Source of the DNA: CADEFX01 sp046154585
GTDB lineage: Bacteria > Pseudomonadota > Alphaproteobacteria > Rhizobiales > Hyphomicrobiaceae
Direction: 5' to 3'
DNA length: 64,000 nucleotides
Assembly: GCA_046154585.1 (NCBI GenBank)
Contig: JBJXDX010000169.1
Coordinates: 28,588 to 92,587, forward strand
Positions 34,262-43,458 of this stretch are shown here, one piece after another. The notes below the pieces were generated by a model that saw only the letters and a program-made list of their open reading frames with translations, was not told the DNA's origin and made no database searches. The stretch's first letter is position 1, and each line of letters starts with the position of its first letter. The translations under genes and the position numbers were made by a program.

Positions 34262-35833
34262 CTACTTCTTCTTCCCCGGAAAGCTCGGCATCGGAAACCG
34301 CGGCGCATTCCCGCCCAGTCCCGGCAGGCCGGGCAGCCTCGGCGCCGGGCTGCCGAGCCCCGGCAGGCCCCCGCCTTTCGGCAAGGCGTCCCGCAGCTCC
34401 TTCGGCAATTGCTCGAGCGCCTTGGGGTCGAGCCGCGCCAGTTCTGCCTGCATCTTCTCCAGCTCCGCGCCGCTCGGTGCGCCACCGGCGGCCCCGAGCC
34501 CCATGGCGCCGGCCATGCGCTGCATCATGCCTTTATTCTTGCCCATCATCTTCATCATGTCCGCCATCTGGCGGTGCATCTTCAGCAGCTTGTTGATGTC
34601 CTCGACCTTGGTGCCGGAGCCAGCCGCCACGCGCCGCTTGCGCTTGGCGTCGAGAACCTTCGGATTGCGCCGCTCGCGCGGCGTCATCGACGAGATGATG
34701 GCCGTCTGCCGCTTCAGCACCCGGTCGTCGAGATTGGCGCCGGCCATCTGCTGCTTGATCTTGCCGACGCCCGGCAGCATTCCCATCACGCCGCCCATGC
34801 CGCCCAGCTTCTGCATCTGCTTGATCTGATCGGCGAGGTCAGCCAGGTCGAACTCGCCCTTGCGCATCTTCTGCGCGATCTGCTGCGCCTTCTCGGCGTC
34901 GATGGTCTGCGCCGCCTTCTCGACGAGGCGCACCCCGTCGCCCATGCCGAGGATGCGGCCGGCGATGCGCTGCGGGTGGAAGTCCTCCAGCGCGTCCCAG
35001 CGCTCGCCCGTGCCCAGCAGCTTGATCGGCTTGCCCGTCACGGCGCGCATGGAGAGCGCCGCGCCGCCACGGCCGTCGCCGTCGATCCGCGTCAGCACGA
35101 TGCCGGTGATGCCGACGCGCTCATCGAAGCTGCGCGCCAGATTGACCGCGTCCTGACCCGTCAGGCTGTCCGCCACCAGCAGCGTCTCGTGCGGCTTGGT
35201 GATGTCGCGGATCTCGGCCGACTCGCGCATCAGGTCGTCGTCGATGTGCGTGCGCCCCGCCGTGTCCAGCATCACCACGTCGTAGCCGCCGAGCCGGGCC
35301 GCATCGAGCGCGCGCCGCGCGATCTGCTGCGGGTTCTGACCCGCCACGATCGGCAGCGTGTCGACGCCCGTCTGCTCGCCCAGCACGCGCAATTGCTCCT
35401 GCGCTGCCGGACGCCGCGTATCGAGCGATGCCATCAGCACTTTCTTCTTGTCGCGATCCGTCAGCCGCTTGGCGATCTTGGCGCACGTCGTCGTCTTGCC
35501 CGAGCCCTGCAGACCGACCAGCATCAGCGGCACCGGCGGCGCGGCGGCAACATCGATCGGCTGGGCGTCCGAGCCCAGCATCGATACCAGCTCGTCGTGC
35601 ACGATCTTGACGACCATCTGCCCGGGCGTGACCGACTTCACCACGTTCTGGCCGACTGCCTTGGCCCTCACCTTGTCGGTGAACGAGCGCACGACGTCGA
35701 GCGCGACGTCCGCCTCCAGCAGCGCACGCCGCACCTCGCGCATCGCTTCGCCGACATCGGCCTCCGACAGCGCACCGCGCTTCGTCAGCTTGTCGAGGAC
35801 AATCGAGAGGCGATCAGAAAGAGATTCGAACAT
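34262..35833 (-). CDS. ffh: signal recognition particle protein Ffh
   Basis: A 523-residue SRP GTPase that targets nascent membrane proteins. The N domain (FESLSDRLSIVLDKL) leads into the G domain with GLQGSGKTTTCAK (P-loop), DTAGRTHIDD and LTRIDGDGRGGAAL. The M domain is methionine-rich (HRQMADMMKMMGKNKGMM) and binds 4.5S RNA and signal sequences. The C-terminal ~45 residues are Gly/Pro-rich, extending beyond E. coli Ffh. Start ATG 35833. Works with FtsY encoded at 40.1 kb. Confidence 0.96.
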   Translation of the reverse strand: MFESLSDRLSIVLDKLTKRGALSEADVGEAMREVRRALLEADVALDVVRSFTDKVRAKAVGQNVVKSVTPGQMVVKIVHDELVSMLGSDAQPIDVAAAPPVPLMLVGLQGSGKTTTCAKIAKRLTDRDKKKVLMASLDTRRPAAQEQLRVLGEQTGVDTLPIVAGQNPQQIARRALDAARLGGYDVVMLDTAGRTHIDDDLMRESAEIRDITKPHETLLVADSLTGQDAVNLARSFDERVGITGIVLTRIDGDGRGGAALSMRAVTGKPIKLLGTGERWDALEDFHPQRIAGRILGMGDGVRLVEKAAQTIDAEKAQQIAQKMRKGEFDLADLADQIKQMQKLGGMGGVMGMLPGVGKIKQQMAGANLDDRVLKRQTAIISSMTPRERRNPKVLDAKRKRRVAAGSGTKVEDINKLLKMHRQMADMMKMMGKNKGMMQRMAGAMGLGAAGGAPSGAELEKMQAELARLDPKALEQLPKELRDALPKGGGLPGLGSPAPRLPGLPGLGGNAPRFPMPSFPGKKK

Positions 35834-35852
35834 GCGTCGATCCAATCGGAGA

Positions 35853-36497
35853 TTACGCGCCCGCAACCATCATCGGCTTGAAGTCGATCATGACATGCGT
35901 CTGATAGGCGGGCCGCTGGGTAAGGCGAGCATACCACGCCTCAACGTTCGGCAACGGCGGCCGCGCCACATTCATATTGAAATACCGGTACATCAGCGTG
36001 CCGACAGCGATATCGGCGATCGTCACCTGGTCGCCCATGATGAAGCTGCGGCCCTCGAGTTGCGCGTCGAGGATGCCGAGCTTCTCGCCGGCACGCTTGG
36101 ACGCGGCTGCGACGGCAGCCGCGTCGCGGTCCTTGGCCGTCACGCGCACGAGTTGGATGAAGCACGTGCCGATGATGTCGCCGTAGATGGTCGTCAGCGA
36201 CCAGTCCATCCACGACTCGGCCTTCGCGTATGCTTTTGCGTCCGCAGGTGCTAGCGCGCCGTGGCCGTATGTCCGCGCCAGATAGCGGACGACGGAGTTC
36301 GATTCCCACAGTGTGAAGCCGTTGTCGTCGAGCGTCGGCACCAGCCGGTTCGGGTTCAGTGCGCCGTACTCCGGCGTATCGAGGCCACCGAATTCGCCGC
36401 CCAGGTCCACGCGCTCATGCGGCAGGCCAAGCTCGCCCACCGTCCACATCGCCTTCTGCACGTTGACCGACGTCTTGCGGCCCAGAACCTTCAGCAT
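35853..36497 (-). CDS. glutathione S-transferase
   Basis: A 214-residue GST with a thioredoxin-like N-terminal domain (MLKVLGRKTSVNVQKAMWTVGELGLPHERVDLGGEFGG ... NPNRLVPTLDD ... LWESNSVVRYLA, containing the ES glutathione-binding pair). An all-helical C-terminal domain follows. Ser or Thr in GRKTSVN is likely to be the catalytic hydroxyl. Start ATG 36497. It lies 19 bases upstream of ffh on the same strand and could be co-transcribed. Substrate unknown. Confidence 0.87.
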   Translation of the reverse strand: MLKVLGRKTSVNVQKAMWTVGELGLPHERVDLGGEFGGLDTPEYGALNPNRLVPTLDDNGFTLWESNSVVRYLARTYGHGALAPADAKAYAKAESWMDWSLTTIYGDIIGTCFIQLVRVTAKDRDAAAVAAASKRAGEKLGILDAQLEGRSFIMGDQVTIADIAVGTLMYRYFNMNVARPPLPNVEAWYARLTQRPAYQTHVMIDFKPMMVAGA

Positions 36498-36695
36498 GAC
36501 CGAACCTCGTCTCACCAATCCAGTTGCCCAAACGCCAATGCGCCCGCGGGCGAACCTTCGCTGGCGGGCGTTGACCCCTGCGCCGGCTCCGAGGCCCTGC
36601 TGCAGGTGGCGGCTCGTATCGAACGGGCCGGTTGGATGGCGCGGAAAATGGCCGGACTGCCCGCCAAAGTCAAATCAATAGCCCAGCGGCCAGCT

Positions 36696-37829
36696 CTACC
36701 GCCCCGCCGGCGCCACCCGCAGCACTTCACCTTGCGGATCGTCCGTCAGAAGCCACACCGCGCCATCCGGCCCCTGGCGCACGTCTCGTATGCGCCCCCG
36801 GTCTTTCAGCAGAACCTCCTCTGCCACCACCTGCTCGCCGTCCAGCACCAGCCGGTGCAGCGCCTGCCCGGCCAGTGCGCCGACCAGCAGGTTGCCCTTC
36901 CAGCCCGGGAATAGATCGCCCGTATAAAACGCGGCACCGGACGGAGCCGGCGATGGATCCCAATAGTAGATCGGCTGCTCCAGCCCCGCTTTGGCCGTCC
37001 CCTCGCCGATCCTCACACCCGAATAGTCGCGCCCGTAGGTGATGATGGGCCAGCCGTAGTTCTTGCCCTTCTCCGGAATGTTGACCTCGTCGCCCCCGCG
37101 CGCGCCGTGCTCGGCCGTCCACAGCTTGCCCGTCTCGGGGTGCAGGGCCGCGCCCTGCACGTTGCGGTGCCCGATCGACCAGATCTCCTGCCGCCAGCCT
37201 TGGCGCTTTGGATTGTCCGCAGGCGCCTCTCCATCTGAGTTAATGCGAATGACCTTGCCCAGATGGTTGGCCGGGTTCTGCGCCTCGTCGCGCGCAGAAT
37301 ACCGGTCGCCCGTCGTGACGAACAGGTTGCCGCCACGATCGAACACGAGGCGCGAGCCGAAGTGCATGGTCGAGGCGAACGGTGGATCCTGCTGGAAGAT
37401 GACCTTCACGTTTTCGAGGCGTCCCCTGTTGCCGTCAAGAACGAGGCGCCCTCGCCCGACGCTCGTTCCGTTGCGCGATCCGCCGCGCGGCTCTGAGAAT
37501 GAGAAGAACAGCAGCCCCGAGGTCGCGAAATCCGGCGCCAGCGCCACGTCCAGCATGCCGCCTTGCCCGCGCACGTCGGCTGCGGGCACACCCGCAATCG
37601 GCGGTGAGATCGTGCCATCACGCCCCACGATCCTGATCGGTCCCGCACGCTCGCTCACGACCATGCGGCCGTCGGGCAGAAATTGCAGCCCCCACGGATG
37701 GTTCAATCCCTTGGCGATGCTCTGCACCGCAATGGCAGTCGGAGGCGCGGCCGGCGCCTTCGTCTGGACCGCTAGCGCCGGCAGAGTTGTGGCTAAAAGG
37801 ATTGCCCCGCCCATCAAAGCCTTGTGCAT
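36696..37829 (-). CDS. PQQ-dependent sugar dehydrogenase (Glucose/Sorbosone dehydrogenase family)
   Basis: A 377-residue periplasmic six-bladed beta-propeller with a signal peptide (GGAILLATTLPALAV). Family motifs are LNHPWGLQFLPDGRMVVSERAGPIRIVGRDG, LNHPWG-like histidine, SIGHRNVQGAALHP and WTAEHGARGGDEVNIPEKGKNYGWP. It oxidises aldose sugars using pyrroloquinoline quinone, as in E. coli YliI. Start ATG 37829 (GAGGA upstream). Divergent from dapF by 72 bases. Confidence 0.86.
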   Translation of the reverse strand: MHKALMGGAILLATTLPALAVQTKAPAAPPTAIAVQSIAKGLNHPWGLQFLPDGRMVVSERAGPIRIVGRDGTISPPIAGVPAADVRGQGGMLDVALAPDFATSGLLFFSFSEPRGGSRNGTSVGRGRLVLDGNRGRLENVKVIFQQDPPFASTMHFGSRLVFDRGGNLFVTTGDRYSARDEAQNPANHLGKVIRINSDGEAPADNPKRQGWRQEIWSIGHRNVQGAALHPETGKLWTAEHGARGGDEVNIPEKGKNYGWPIITYGRDYSGVRIGEGTAKAGLEQPIYYWDPSPAPSGAAFYTGDLFPGWKGNLLVGALAGQALHRLVLDGEQVVAEEVLLKDRGRIRDVRQGPDGAVWLLTDDPQGEVLRVAPAGR

Positions 37830-37901
37830 GTCTGGCTTGTCCTCGATCACGGGTTCCGCAAACCGATTGTCTGGCCGTGCCTGCTGGCCATATAAGGACG
37901 C

Positions 37902-38771
37902 ATGACTGAGCCTGCCACTATCCCCTTCCGCAAGATGAACGGCCTCGGCAACGAGATCGTCGTCGTCGATCTGCGCCGCTCGCCCAAGGTTTTCACCGAG
38001 GCCGAGGCACGCGCCATCGCGGACAATAGGCGCTCACACTTCGACCAGCTCATGGTGCTGCACGCCCCGCGCCTGCCGGGCACCCAGGCCCTCGTACGCA
38101 TCCACAATACCGACGGCTCCCCGGCAGAAGCCTGTGGCAACGGCATGCGCTGCATTGGCTGGGTGGTGTCGCAGGAGACAGGTGCGAAAAACATATCATT
38201 CGAAACCGCTGCGGGACGCCTCGCCGTCGTCGTCAACTCCCAATCCGATATCTCGGTCGATATGGGCCAGCCAAGGTTCGGCTGGCAGGACATCCCTCTC
38301 GCCGAACCATTCCACGACACGCGCAAGATCGAGCTGCAGATCGGCCCGATCGAGAAGCCGATCCTGCATTCGCCATCCGTCGTGAATATCGGCAATCCGC
38401 ATGCGGTGTTCTGGGTCGACGACGTGGAGGCCTATGACCTGCCTCGCTTCGGACCCATGCTCGAGAACCATCCGATGTTTCCCGAGCGCGCCAACATCTC
38501 CCTCGCGCACGTCGTCTCACCGAACGCCATTACCATCCGCACGTGGGAGCGCGGTGCCGGACTGACGCGTGCCTGCGGCTCGGCCGCTTGCGCGGTGCTG
38601 GTTGCCGCCGCACGCAATGGCATGACGGGCCGGTCGGCCGTCGTCACGCTGCCCGGCGGCCCCCTCAAGGTCGAGTGGCGCGCCGACAATCATGTCTGGA
38701 TGACCGGACCGGCCGAGCTCGAATACGAGGAAACCCTGGACCCCGCCGTACTCAGTAAGGTCCCGGTCTAG
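37902..38771 (+). CDS. dapF: diaminopimelate epimerase
   Basis: A 289-residue enzyme that interconverts LL- and meso-diaminopimelate for lysine and peptidoglycan. Both catalytic cysteines are present: Cys78 in EACGNGMRC and Cys225 in RACGSAAC. The N-terminal KMNGLGNEIVVVD matches the family, although many members read GNDF where this has GNEI. Start ATG 37902. It begins the plus-strand dapF–mtaB–ftsY–ispZ series characteristic of this bacterial order. Confidence 0.95.
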   Translation: MTEPATIPFRKMNGLGNEIVVVDLRRSPKVFTEAEARAIADNRRSHFDQLMVLHAPRLPGTQALVRIHNTDGSPAEACGNGMRCIGWVVSQETGAKNISFETAAGRLAVVVNSQSDISVDMGQPRFGWQDIPLAEPFHDTRKIELQIGPIEKPILHSPSVVNIGNPHAVFWVDDVEAYDLPRFGPMLENHPMFPERANISLAHVVSPNAITIRTWERGAGLTRACGSAACAVLVAAARNGMTGRSAVVTLPGGPLKVEWRADNHVWMTGPAELEYEETLDPAVLSKVPV

Positions 38772-38888
38772 CGGACGGCCCGCTTCCGCGCTACATACCG
38801 GCTACCAAACAGACGTTGAACCGCCCCGGGATCGACGAGCGCCGACGCGCCAGGCCGGGGCCTTTTATATTATGGCAGCAACGCTCGC

Positions 38889-40151
38889 ATGCGCGACGAC
38901 AAGACCCGCGTCATCACCCTGGGCTGCAGGCTCAACGCCTACGAGTCCGAGGTGATTGTCGACCTGGCGACGGCCGCCGGGGTCGGGCCCGCTGTGGTCG
39001 TCAACACGTGCGCGGTCACCTCCGAAGCCGTGCGCCAGGCCGTCCAGACCATCCGCAAGGTTCGCCGCGACGACCCCGCCGCCCGTATCATCGTCACGGG
39101 ATGTGCCGCGCAGATCGAGACCCAGCGCTTCGCCGACATGCCCGAGGTCGATCATGTCATCGGCAACGGCGAAAAGACGAAGGCCGAGACTTGGGCCGGG
39201 CTGTCCCTGCAGGACAGCGAACGGGTTCAGGTCAACGACATCATGTCGGTGCACGAGACAGCCGGGCACCTCATCGAGGGCTTTGGCGGTCGCGCCCGCG
39301 CTTATGTGCAGATCCAGAACGGCTGCGATCATCGCTGCACCTTCTGCATCATTCCTTACGGCCGTGGTCCGTCGCGCTCGGTTCCGGCCGGCGAGGTCGT
39401 GCGCCAGGTGCGCAAGCTCACCGAAGCGGGCTATGCCGAGATCGTCCTCACCGGCGTCGACATCACCAGCTACGGCGCCGATCTTCCCGGCACCATGTCG
39501 CTCGGCCGTCTCGTGCGTCACGTTCTCGATCATGTCCCCGAGCTGCCGCGGCTCAGGCTCTCGTCCATCGACCAGGTCGAGGTGGACGCCGACCTGATGG
39601 AAACCATCGCCTCCGAGCCGCGCCTGATGCCGCATCTGCATCTGTCACTGCAGGCCGGAGACGACCTCATCCTCAAGCGCATGAAGCGCCGCCACCTGCG
39701 CGACGACGCCATCGCCTTCTGCCGCGAGGTCCGCCGGCTGCGGCCGGATGTCGCCTTCGGCGCCGATCTCATCGCCGGTTTCCCGACCGAGACCGAGGCC
39801 ATGTTCGCCAACACGCTTGATCTCGTCGAGGAGTGCGATCTGGCTTACCTGCACGTCTTCCCGTTCTCGCCGCGTACCGGCACGCCGGCCGCGCGCATGC
39901 CGCAGGTGCGTCGCGCCGAGATCAAGGAACGCGCCGCGCGGCTCCGCGCCACGGGCGCCATTGCCCTGGAACGGCATCTCGATCGGCAAACCGGACGCAC
40001 GGTCGAAGTCCTGACCGAGCGCGGCGGCATCGGCCGCGCCCAGGATTTTGCCGAGGTCGCCATGCGCTCGAATCTGGTTCCGGGCACACTCGCCAAGGCC
40101 CACGTCACCGGCCACGACGGCAGGCGGCTAGCAGGCGAGGTCTGCGCGTGA
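38889..40151 (+). CDS. mtaB: tRNA (N6-threonylcarbamoyladenosine-37 C2) methylthiotransferase
   Basis: A 420-residue radical-SAM methylthiotransferase of the MiaB/MtaB family that makes ms2t6A37 in tRNA. It has the N-terminal UPF0004 domain with three cluster cysteines (TLGCRLNAYE, NTCAVTSEA, VTGCAAQIE) and the SAM cluster motif CDHRCTFCIIPYGRGPSRS. The C-terminal TRAM-like portion ends at SNLVPGTLAKAHVTGHDG. CRLN rather than CQMN favours MtaB over MiaB. Its stop overlaps the ftsY GTG start. Confidence 0.92.
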   Translation: MRDDKTRVITLGCRLNAYESEVIVDLATAAGVGPAVVVNTCAVTSEAVRQAVQTIRKVRRDDPAARIIVTGCAAQIETQRFADMPEVDHVIGNGEKTKAETWAGLSLQDSERVQVNDIMSVHETAGHLIEGFGGRARAYVQIQNGCDHRCTFCIIPYGRGPSRSVPAGEVVRQVRKLTEAGYAEIVLTGVDITSYGADLPGTMSLGRLVRHVLDHVPELPRLRLSSIDQVEVDADLMETIASEPRLMPHLHLSLQAGDDLILKRMKRRHLRDDAIAFCREVRRLRPDVAFGADLIAGFPTETEAMFANTLDLVEECDLAYLHVFPFSPRTGTPAARMPQVRRAEIKERAARLRATGAIALERHLDRQTGRTVEVLTERGGIGRAQDFAEVAMRSNLVPGTLAKAHVTGHDGRRLAGEVCA

Positions 40152-41263
40152 GCGGTGAGCGCGATAAAGGCGGCGGCATGTTCGGCCGCTTCTTCCGCGG
40201 GCAGCAGCCGGCGGAGAAAAAGCCGGAGGCCGAGCCAGTCGTCCCATCCGCGGACGATGCAGCTTCCACCGAAGAGGTCGAGCACACCCAGTCCCCGCTG
40301 GCCGCCGTCACGCCCCTGGAAACGCAGACCGAGCCCGCGCCGGCCGCCAAGCGGGGCTGGTTCTCCCGTCTCAAGGACGGCCTCACCAAAACCTCGTCCA
40401 AGCTGTCGGATGGCATCACCGGCCTCTTCACCAAGCGCAAGCTCGATGCCACCACGCTGGGAGACCTCGAAGATCTCCTCATCGAGGCCGATCTCGGCGT
40501 TGCTACTGCCGCGCGCATCACCGATGCCCTGTCAAAGGGCCGCTACGACAAAGGTCTCTCACCCGAGGACGTGAAAACCGTTCTCGCAGCCGAGGTCGAG
40601 CGCGTCCTCAAACCCGTTGCGGTCCCACTGGCCGTGTCCTCGACCCACCGGCCGCACGTCATCCTCGTTGTCGGCGTTAACGGCACCGGCAAGACCACCA
40701 CCATCGGCAAGCTCTCCCAGCAGTTCACGCGAAGTGGCAAGAAGGTCATGCTCGCGGCCGGCGATACCTTCCGCGCCGCCGCCATCGATCAACTCAAGAT
40801 CTGGTCCGAGCGAACCGGCACGGCTCTCGTTACCCGTGCTGCCGGCGCTGATCCGGCCGGCCTCGTCTTCGACGCCCTGAAGGAAGCCCAGGCCGGCGGC
40901 CACGACATACTCATGATCGACACAGCCGGCCGGCTGCAGAACAAGGCGGCATTAATGGACGAGCTGGAGAAGGTCGTCCGGGTTATGCGCAAGATCGACC
41001 CCACCGCCCCCCATGACGTCCTGCTGGTGCTGGACGCCACGACCGGCCAGAACGCATTGTCGCAGGTCGAGGTCTTCCGCGAGCGCGCCGGCGTCACCGG
41101 CCTCGTCATGACCAAACTGGACGGCACCGCCCGCGGTGGCATCCTAGTTGCAATTGCTGAGAAATACGGGTTGCCGGTGCACGCCATTGGCGTCGGCGAG
41201 GGTGTGGACGATCTGCAGCCCTTCGATCCGGAGGAATTTGCGCGCGCGATAGCACTCGGATAA
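40148..41263 (+). CDS. ftsY: signal recognition particle receptor FtsY
   Basis: A 371-residue SRP receptor GTPase. A short acidic A domain (residues ~20-60, rich in E/P/A) precedes the N domain. The G domain carries GVNGTGKTTTIGKL, DTFRAAAIDQLKIW, DTAGRLQNKAALM and TKLDGTARGGILVAIAEKYGLP. GTG 40148 overlaps the mtaB stop (GTGA); ATG 40178 (MFGRFFRGQ) is the alternative start. It partners Ffh at the inner membrane. Confidence 0.95.
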   Translation: MSGERDKGGGMFGRFFRGQQPAEKKPEAEPVVPSADDAASTEEVEHTQSPLAAVTPLETQTEPAPAAKRGWFSRLKDGLTKTSSKLSDGITGLFTKRKLDATTLGDLEDLLIEADLGVATAARITDALSKGRYDKGLSPEDVKTVLAAEVERVLKPVAVPLAVSSTHRPHVILVVGVNGTGKTTTIGKLSQQFTRSGKKVMLAAGDTFRAAAIDQLKIWSERTGTALVTRAAGADPAGLVFDALKEAQAGGHDILMIDTAGRLQNKAALMDELEKVVRVMRKIDPTAPHDVLLVLDATTGQNALSQVEVFRERAGVTGLVMTKLDGTARGGILVAIAEKYGLPVHAIGVGEGVDDLQPFDPEEFARAIALG

Positions 41264-41334
41264 AGGATTTGGCATAAAAATAGGGGGCCGGTCCTGCGCA
41301 GACCGGTTGGCAAAGGGAACAGGCGACTACGTAA

Positions 41335-41979
41335 ATGCAGTGGATCAGACGTCACTATCCTTTCGACACCCACCAAACCGTCAACGTCTTTTGCGAAATC
41401 GGACCGCTGGTCGCCATGTTCCTGGTCAACGGCATTCATGGGATTGCCGCCGGGACGTGGGCGCTCATCATCACGACCATCATATCGCTGATCACCAGCG
41501 TCGTCGTGCTGGGCCGGCCGCCGGTCGTGCCTTTCATCGCCGGCGCCGTCAGCATCGTGTTCGGCACGCTGACCCTCGTCACGGGCGATGCCATGTGGGT
41601 CCAGATCAAGGTCACACTGTTCAACGCGCTGATCGCCGCGCTATTGGCCCTCGGCTTGCGCACGGGCCGCAACTTCTTCCGTTTCGTCTTCGGCGAAACG
41701 TTCCATTACTCTCCCGAGGGATGGGACAAGTTGACCCGCAACATGGCGTGGTTCTTCCTAGGCACGGCCATCATCAACGAGGCCGTGCGGCTCGGCTTCG
41801 AGCATGCGCAGTTCTACGCGCTCAACCGCCTGTTCACGGGGATCGACATCTGGATCCTCTTCAAACTGTTCTTCGTGATGCCGATGACGGCCCTGTTCAT
41901 GTGGTGGCAGATGCGACTTCTCCAGCGCTACCGGCTGCCCGGAAAGCCGCAGCCGGCCCGGATCCCGACGTCCAGCTAA
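41335..41979 (+). CDS. ispZ: intracellular septation protein A (YciB/IspZ), first copy
   Basis: A 214-residue membrane protein with five to six hydrophobic helices. IspZ-family features are the EIGPLVAMFLVNG start, a strand near RPPVVPFIAGAVSIVFGTLTL, FRFVFGETFHYSPEGWDKLTRNMAWFF and NEAVRLGF. It follows ftsY as in other members of the order. YciB-type proteins affect cell-envelope synthesis and septation in enterobacteria. A related but divergent gene follows 120 bases later. Confidence 0.88.
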   Translation: MQWIRRHYPFDTHQTVNVFCEIGPLVAMFLVNGIHGIAAGTWALIITTIISLITSVVVLGRPPVVPFIAGAVSIVFGTLTLVTGDAMWVQIKVTLFNALIAALLALGLRTGRNFFRFVFGETFHYSPEGWDKLTRNMAWFFLGTAIINEAVRLGFEHAQFYALNRLFTGIDIWILFKLFFVMPMTALFMWWQMRLLQRYRLPGKPQPARIPTSS

Positions 41980-42099
41980 GCAGAATCGGCGCCTCCCGCT
42001 TCACATGGAGGCTAGTCGCTCCCATGTGAGACGGTCGCTCTAGTCCGTTGGCCAGCAGCACTCCTGGCATCGACGGTTGAACAAGGATCCGTGCCCGCC

Positions 42100-42696
42100 A
42101 TGCAACAGGACGCTCCCACGCCTGACCGCAAGCAACTTCTCAAGATGGCAATCGATCTCGGACCGCTGCTGGTGTTTTTTGCCGCCTACATGACGCTCGG
42201 CATTTACTGGGCCACCGGCGCACTGATGGCCGCAACGATCGTTTCCATGATCGCCTCGTGGCTCCTGCTCGGCCACATCTCCGCAACCCTAATCGTGACG
42301 ACGGCGCTCGTCGTCGGCTTCGGCGCCCTCACGCTGCTCTTCAACGATGCTCGCTTCATCAAGATGAAGCCCACCATTGTCAATCTGCTGTTCGCCGGGT
42401 TCCTGTTCGGCGGCCTGCTCCTGAAGCGGCCGGTCCTGCAACACATCCTTGGTGAAGCGATGCGCCTCACCGATGTGGGCTGGCGCAAGCTGTCAGTGCG
42501 ATGGGCGTTCTTTTTCCTGGCGATGGCGGTGCTCAACGAGATTGTCTGGCGCAATTTCTCCGAGGCCACCTGGGCCAGCTTCAAGGTATTCGGCATCCTG
42601 CCGCTCACCCTCGGTTTCGCCGTGCTGCAAATTGGCCTGATGCGCCGCCACGAGGAGGTGCCTGCAAGCCCGTCTGGCAGATCGCCGCCCGCGTGA
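42100..42696 (+). CDS. septation protein A (YciB/IspZ) family, second copy
   Basis: A 198-residue membrane protein of the same family as its upstream neighbour: KMAIDLGPLLVFFAAYMTLGIYW, LLLGHISATLIVTTALVVGFGALTL, GEAMRLTDVGWRKLSVRWAFFFLAMAVLNEIVWRNFSE. These last motifs are closer to classical IspZ (DxGWxxLxxRWAxFF, NEIVWR) than those of the first copy. I used ATG 42100; a GTG at 42091 is possible. Tandem paralogues may form a complex or reflect divergence after duplication. Confidence 0.87.
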   Translation: MQQDAPTPDRKQLLKMAIDLGPLLVFFAAYMTLGIYWATGALMAATIVSMIASWLLLGHISATLIVTTALVVGFGALTLLFNDARFIKMKPTIVNLLFAGFLFGGLLLKRPVLQHILGEAMRLTDVGWRKLSVRWAFFFLAMAVLNEIVWRNFSEATWASFKVFGILPLTLGFAVLQIGLMRRHEEVPASPSGRSPPA

Positions 42697-42875
42697 AACG
42701 TTTCAGTCGCTTCGATCTGGCACAAGCCATGACTACTGGTCACAGGTGATTGGAAAATCATGCGGGTAGACGCTCTTAGACCTCACCCCTAAACTTGCGC
42801 CCGCGGATCAGGAAGGTGGGGGCTAGTCCCGCGTTGCCCTTGCGAAGGCCAAAACCCAAGAAAAAATCGGATTAC

Positions 42876-43349
42876 ATGAAACGCGAGTCAGCTTCGGCGC
42901 GCCTGGAACGGTCCCCCATCCACTTACTGCACCGGGTTAGTCAGTGTGCCAGCGATATTTTCGCGCTGGAGGTCGGCGACGCCGACCTCACGCCAAGGCA
43001 GTATGCCATCCTACTCACCGTCTCCCAGAACGAAGGCCTGAGCCAGACTGACTTGGTGGAGCGCACCGGCGTGGACCGGTCCACGCTCGCCGACATCGTC
43101 CGGCGCATGCTCAAGAAAGGCCTCCTGCAGCGCCGCCGTACCAAGGACGATGCGCGTGCCTATGCCGTCAAGTTGACCGAGGAAGGTTGGCGCATTCTGC
43201 GAACCACCGAGCCGATGGTAAAACGCGTCGACGACAAGATCCTGGCCATGCTGGCAAGTAAGCAACGCGAGCAGTTCGTGGCCGACCTGCAGACCATCGT
43301 CGAAGCGCTGAGCAGCCCGCCCGTCATGTCCCCCGGCCGCCGCCGTTAG
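42876..43349 (+). CDS. MarR-family transcriptional regulator
   Basis: A 157-residue winged helix-turn-helix regulator. It has an N-terminal dimerisation helix (PIHLLHRVSQCASDIFALEVG), the helix-turn-helix LTPRQYAILLTVSQNEGLSQTDLVERTGVDRSTLADIVRRMLKKGLLQRRR and a wing with DDARAYAVKLTEEGW. Start ATG 42876. Its target is not obvious; no divergent effector gene is next to it. A strong hairpin follows (43360–43387). Confidence 0.87.
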   Translation: MKRESASARLERSPIHLLHRVSQCASDIFALEVGDADLTPRQYAILLTVSQNEGLSQTDLVERTGVDRSTLADIVRRMLKKGLLQRRRTKDDARAYAVKLTEEGWRILRTTEPMVKRVDDKILAMLASKQREQFVADLQTIVEALSSPPVMSPGRRR

Positions 43350-43359
43350 AAGCGGGTTG

Positions 43360-43387
43360 GCTTCAGCCGATATGTCTCGGCTGAAGC
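43360..43387 (+). terminator. hairpin after the MarR gene
   Basis: A perfect 11-bp stem GCTTCAGCCGA / TCGGCTGAAGC with a 6-base loop, 11 bases after the marR-like stop. An A/T-rich tract follows about 25 bases later, but no immediate T-run. It probably ends the MarR transcript. Confidence 0.6.
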
Positions 43388-43438
43388 ACAAGCCACGCTC
43401 TAAGGTTTTGATAAATATAAATAAGCGCTCGTTGGAAA

Positions 43439-43458
43439 CGGCGGCCGTCAGGCCGCCG
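43439..43458 (-). terminator. hairpin at the asd stop codon
   Basis: Stem CGGCGGCC / GGCCGCCG with loop GTCA. The asd stop codon falls inside the hairpin, and on the minus strand it is followed by GTTTCC. Likely asd terminator, weak T-run. Confidence 0.5.

Noticed and set aside
34253..35881. A 542-codon open frame antisense to ffh
   Set aside because: His/Arg/Leu-rich shadow with no motif; ffh is unmistakable on the other strand.
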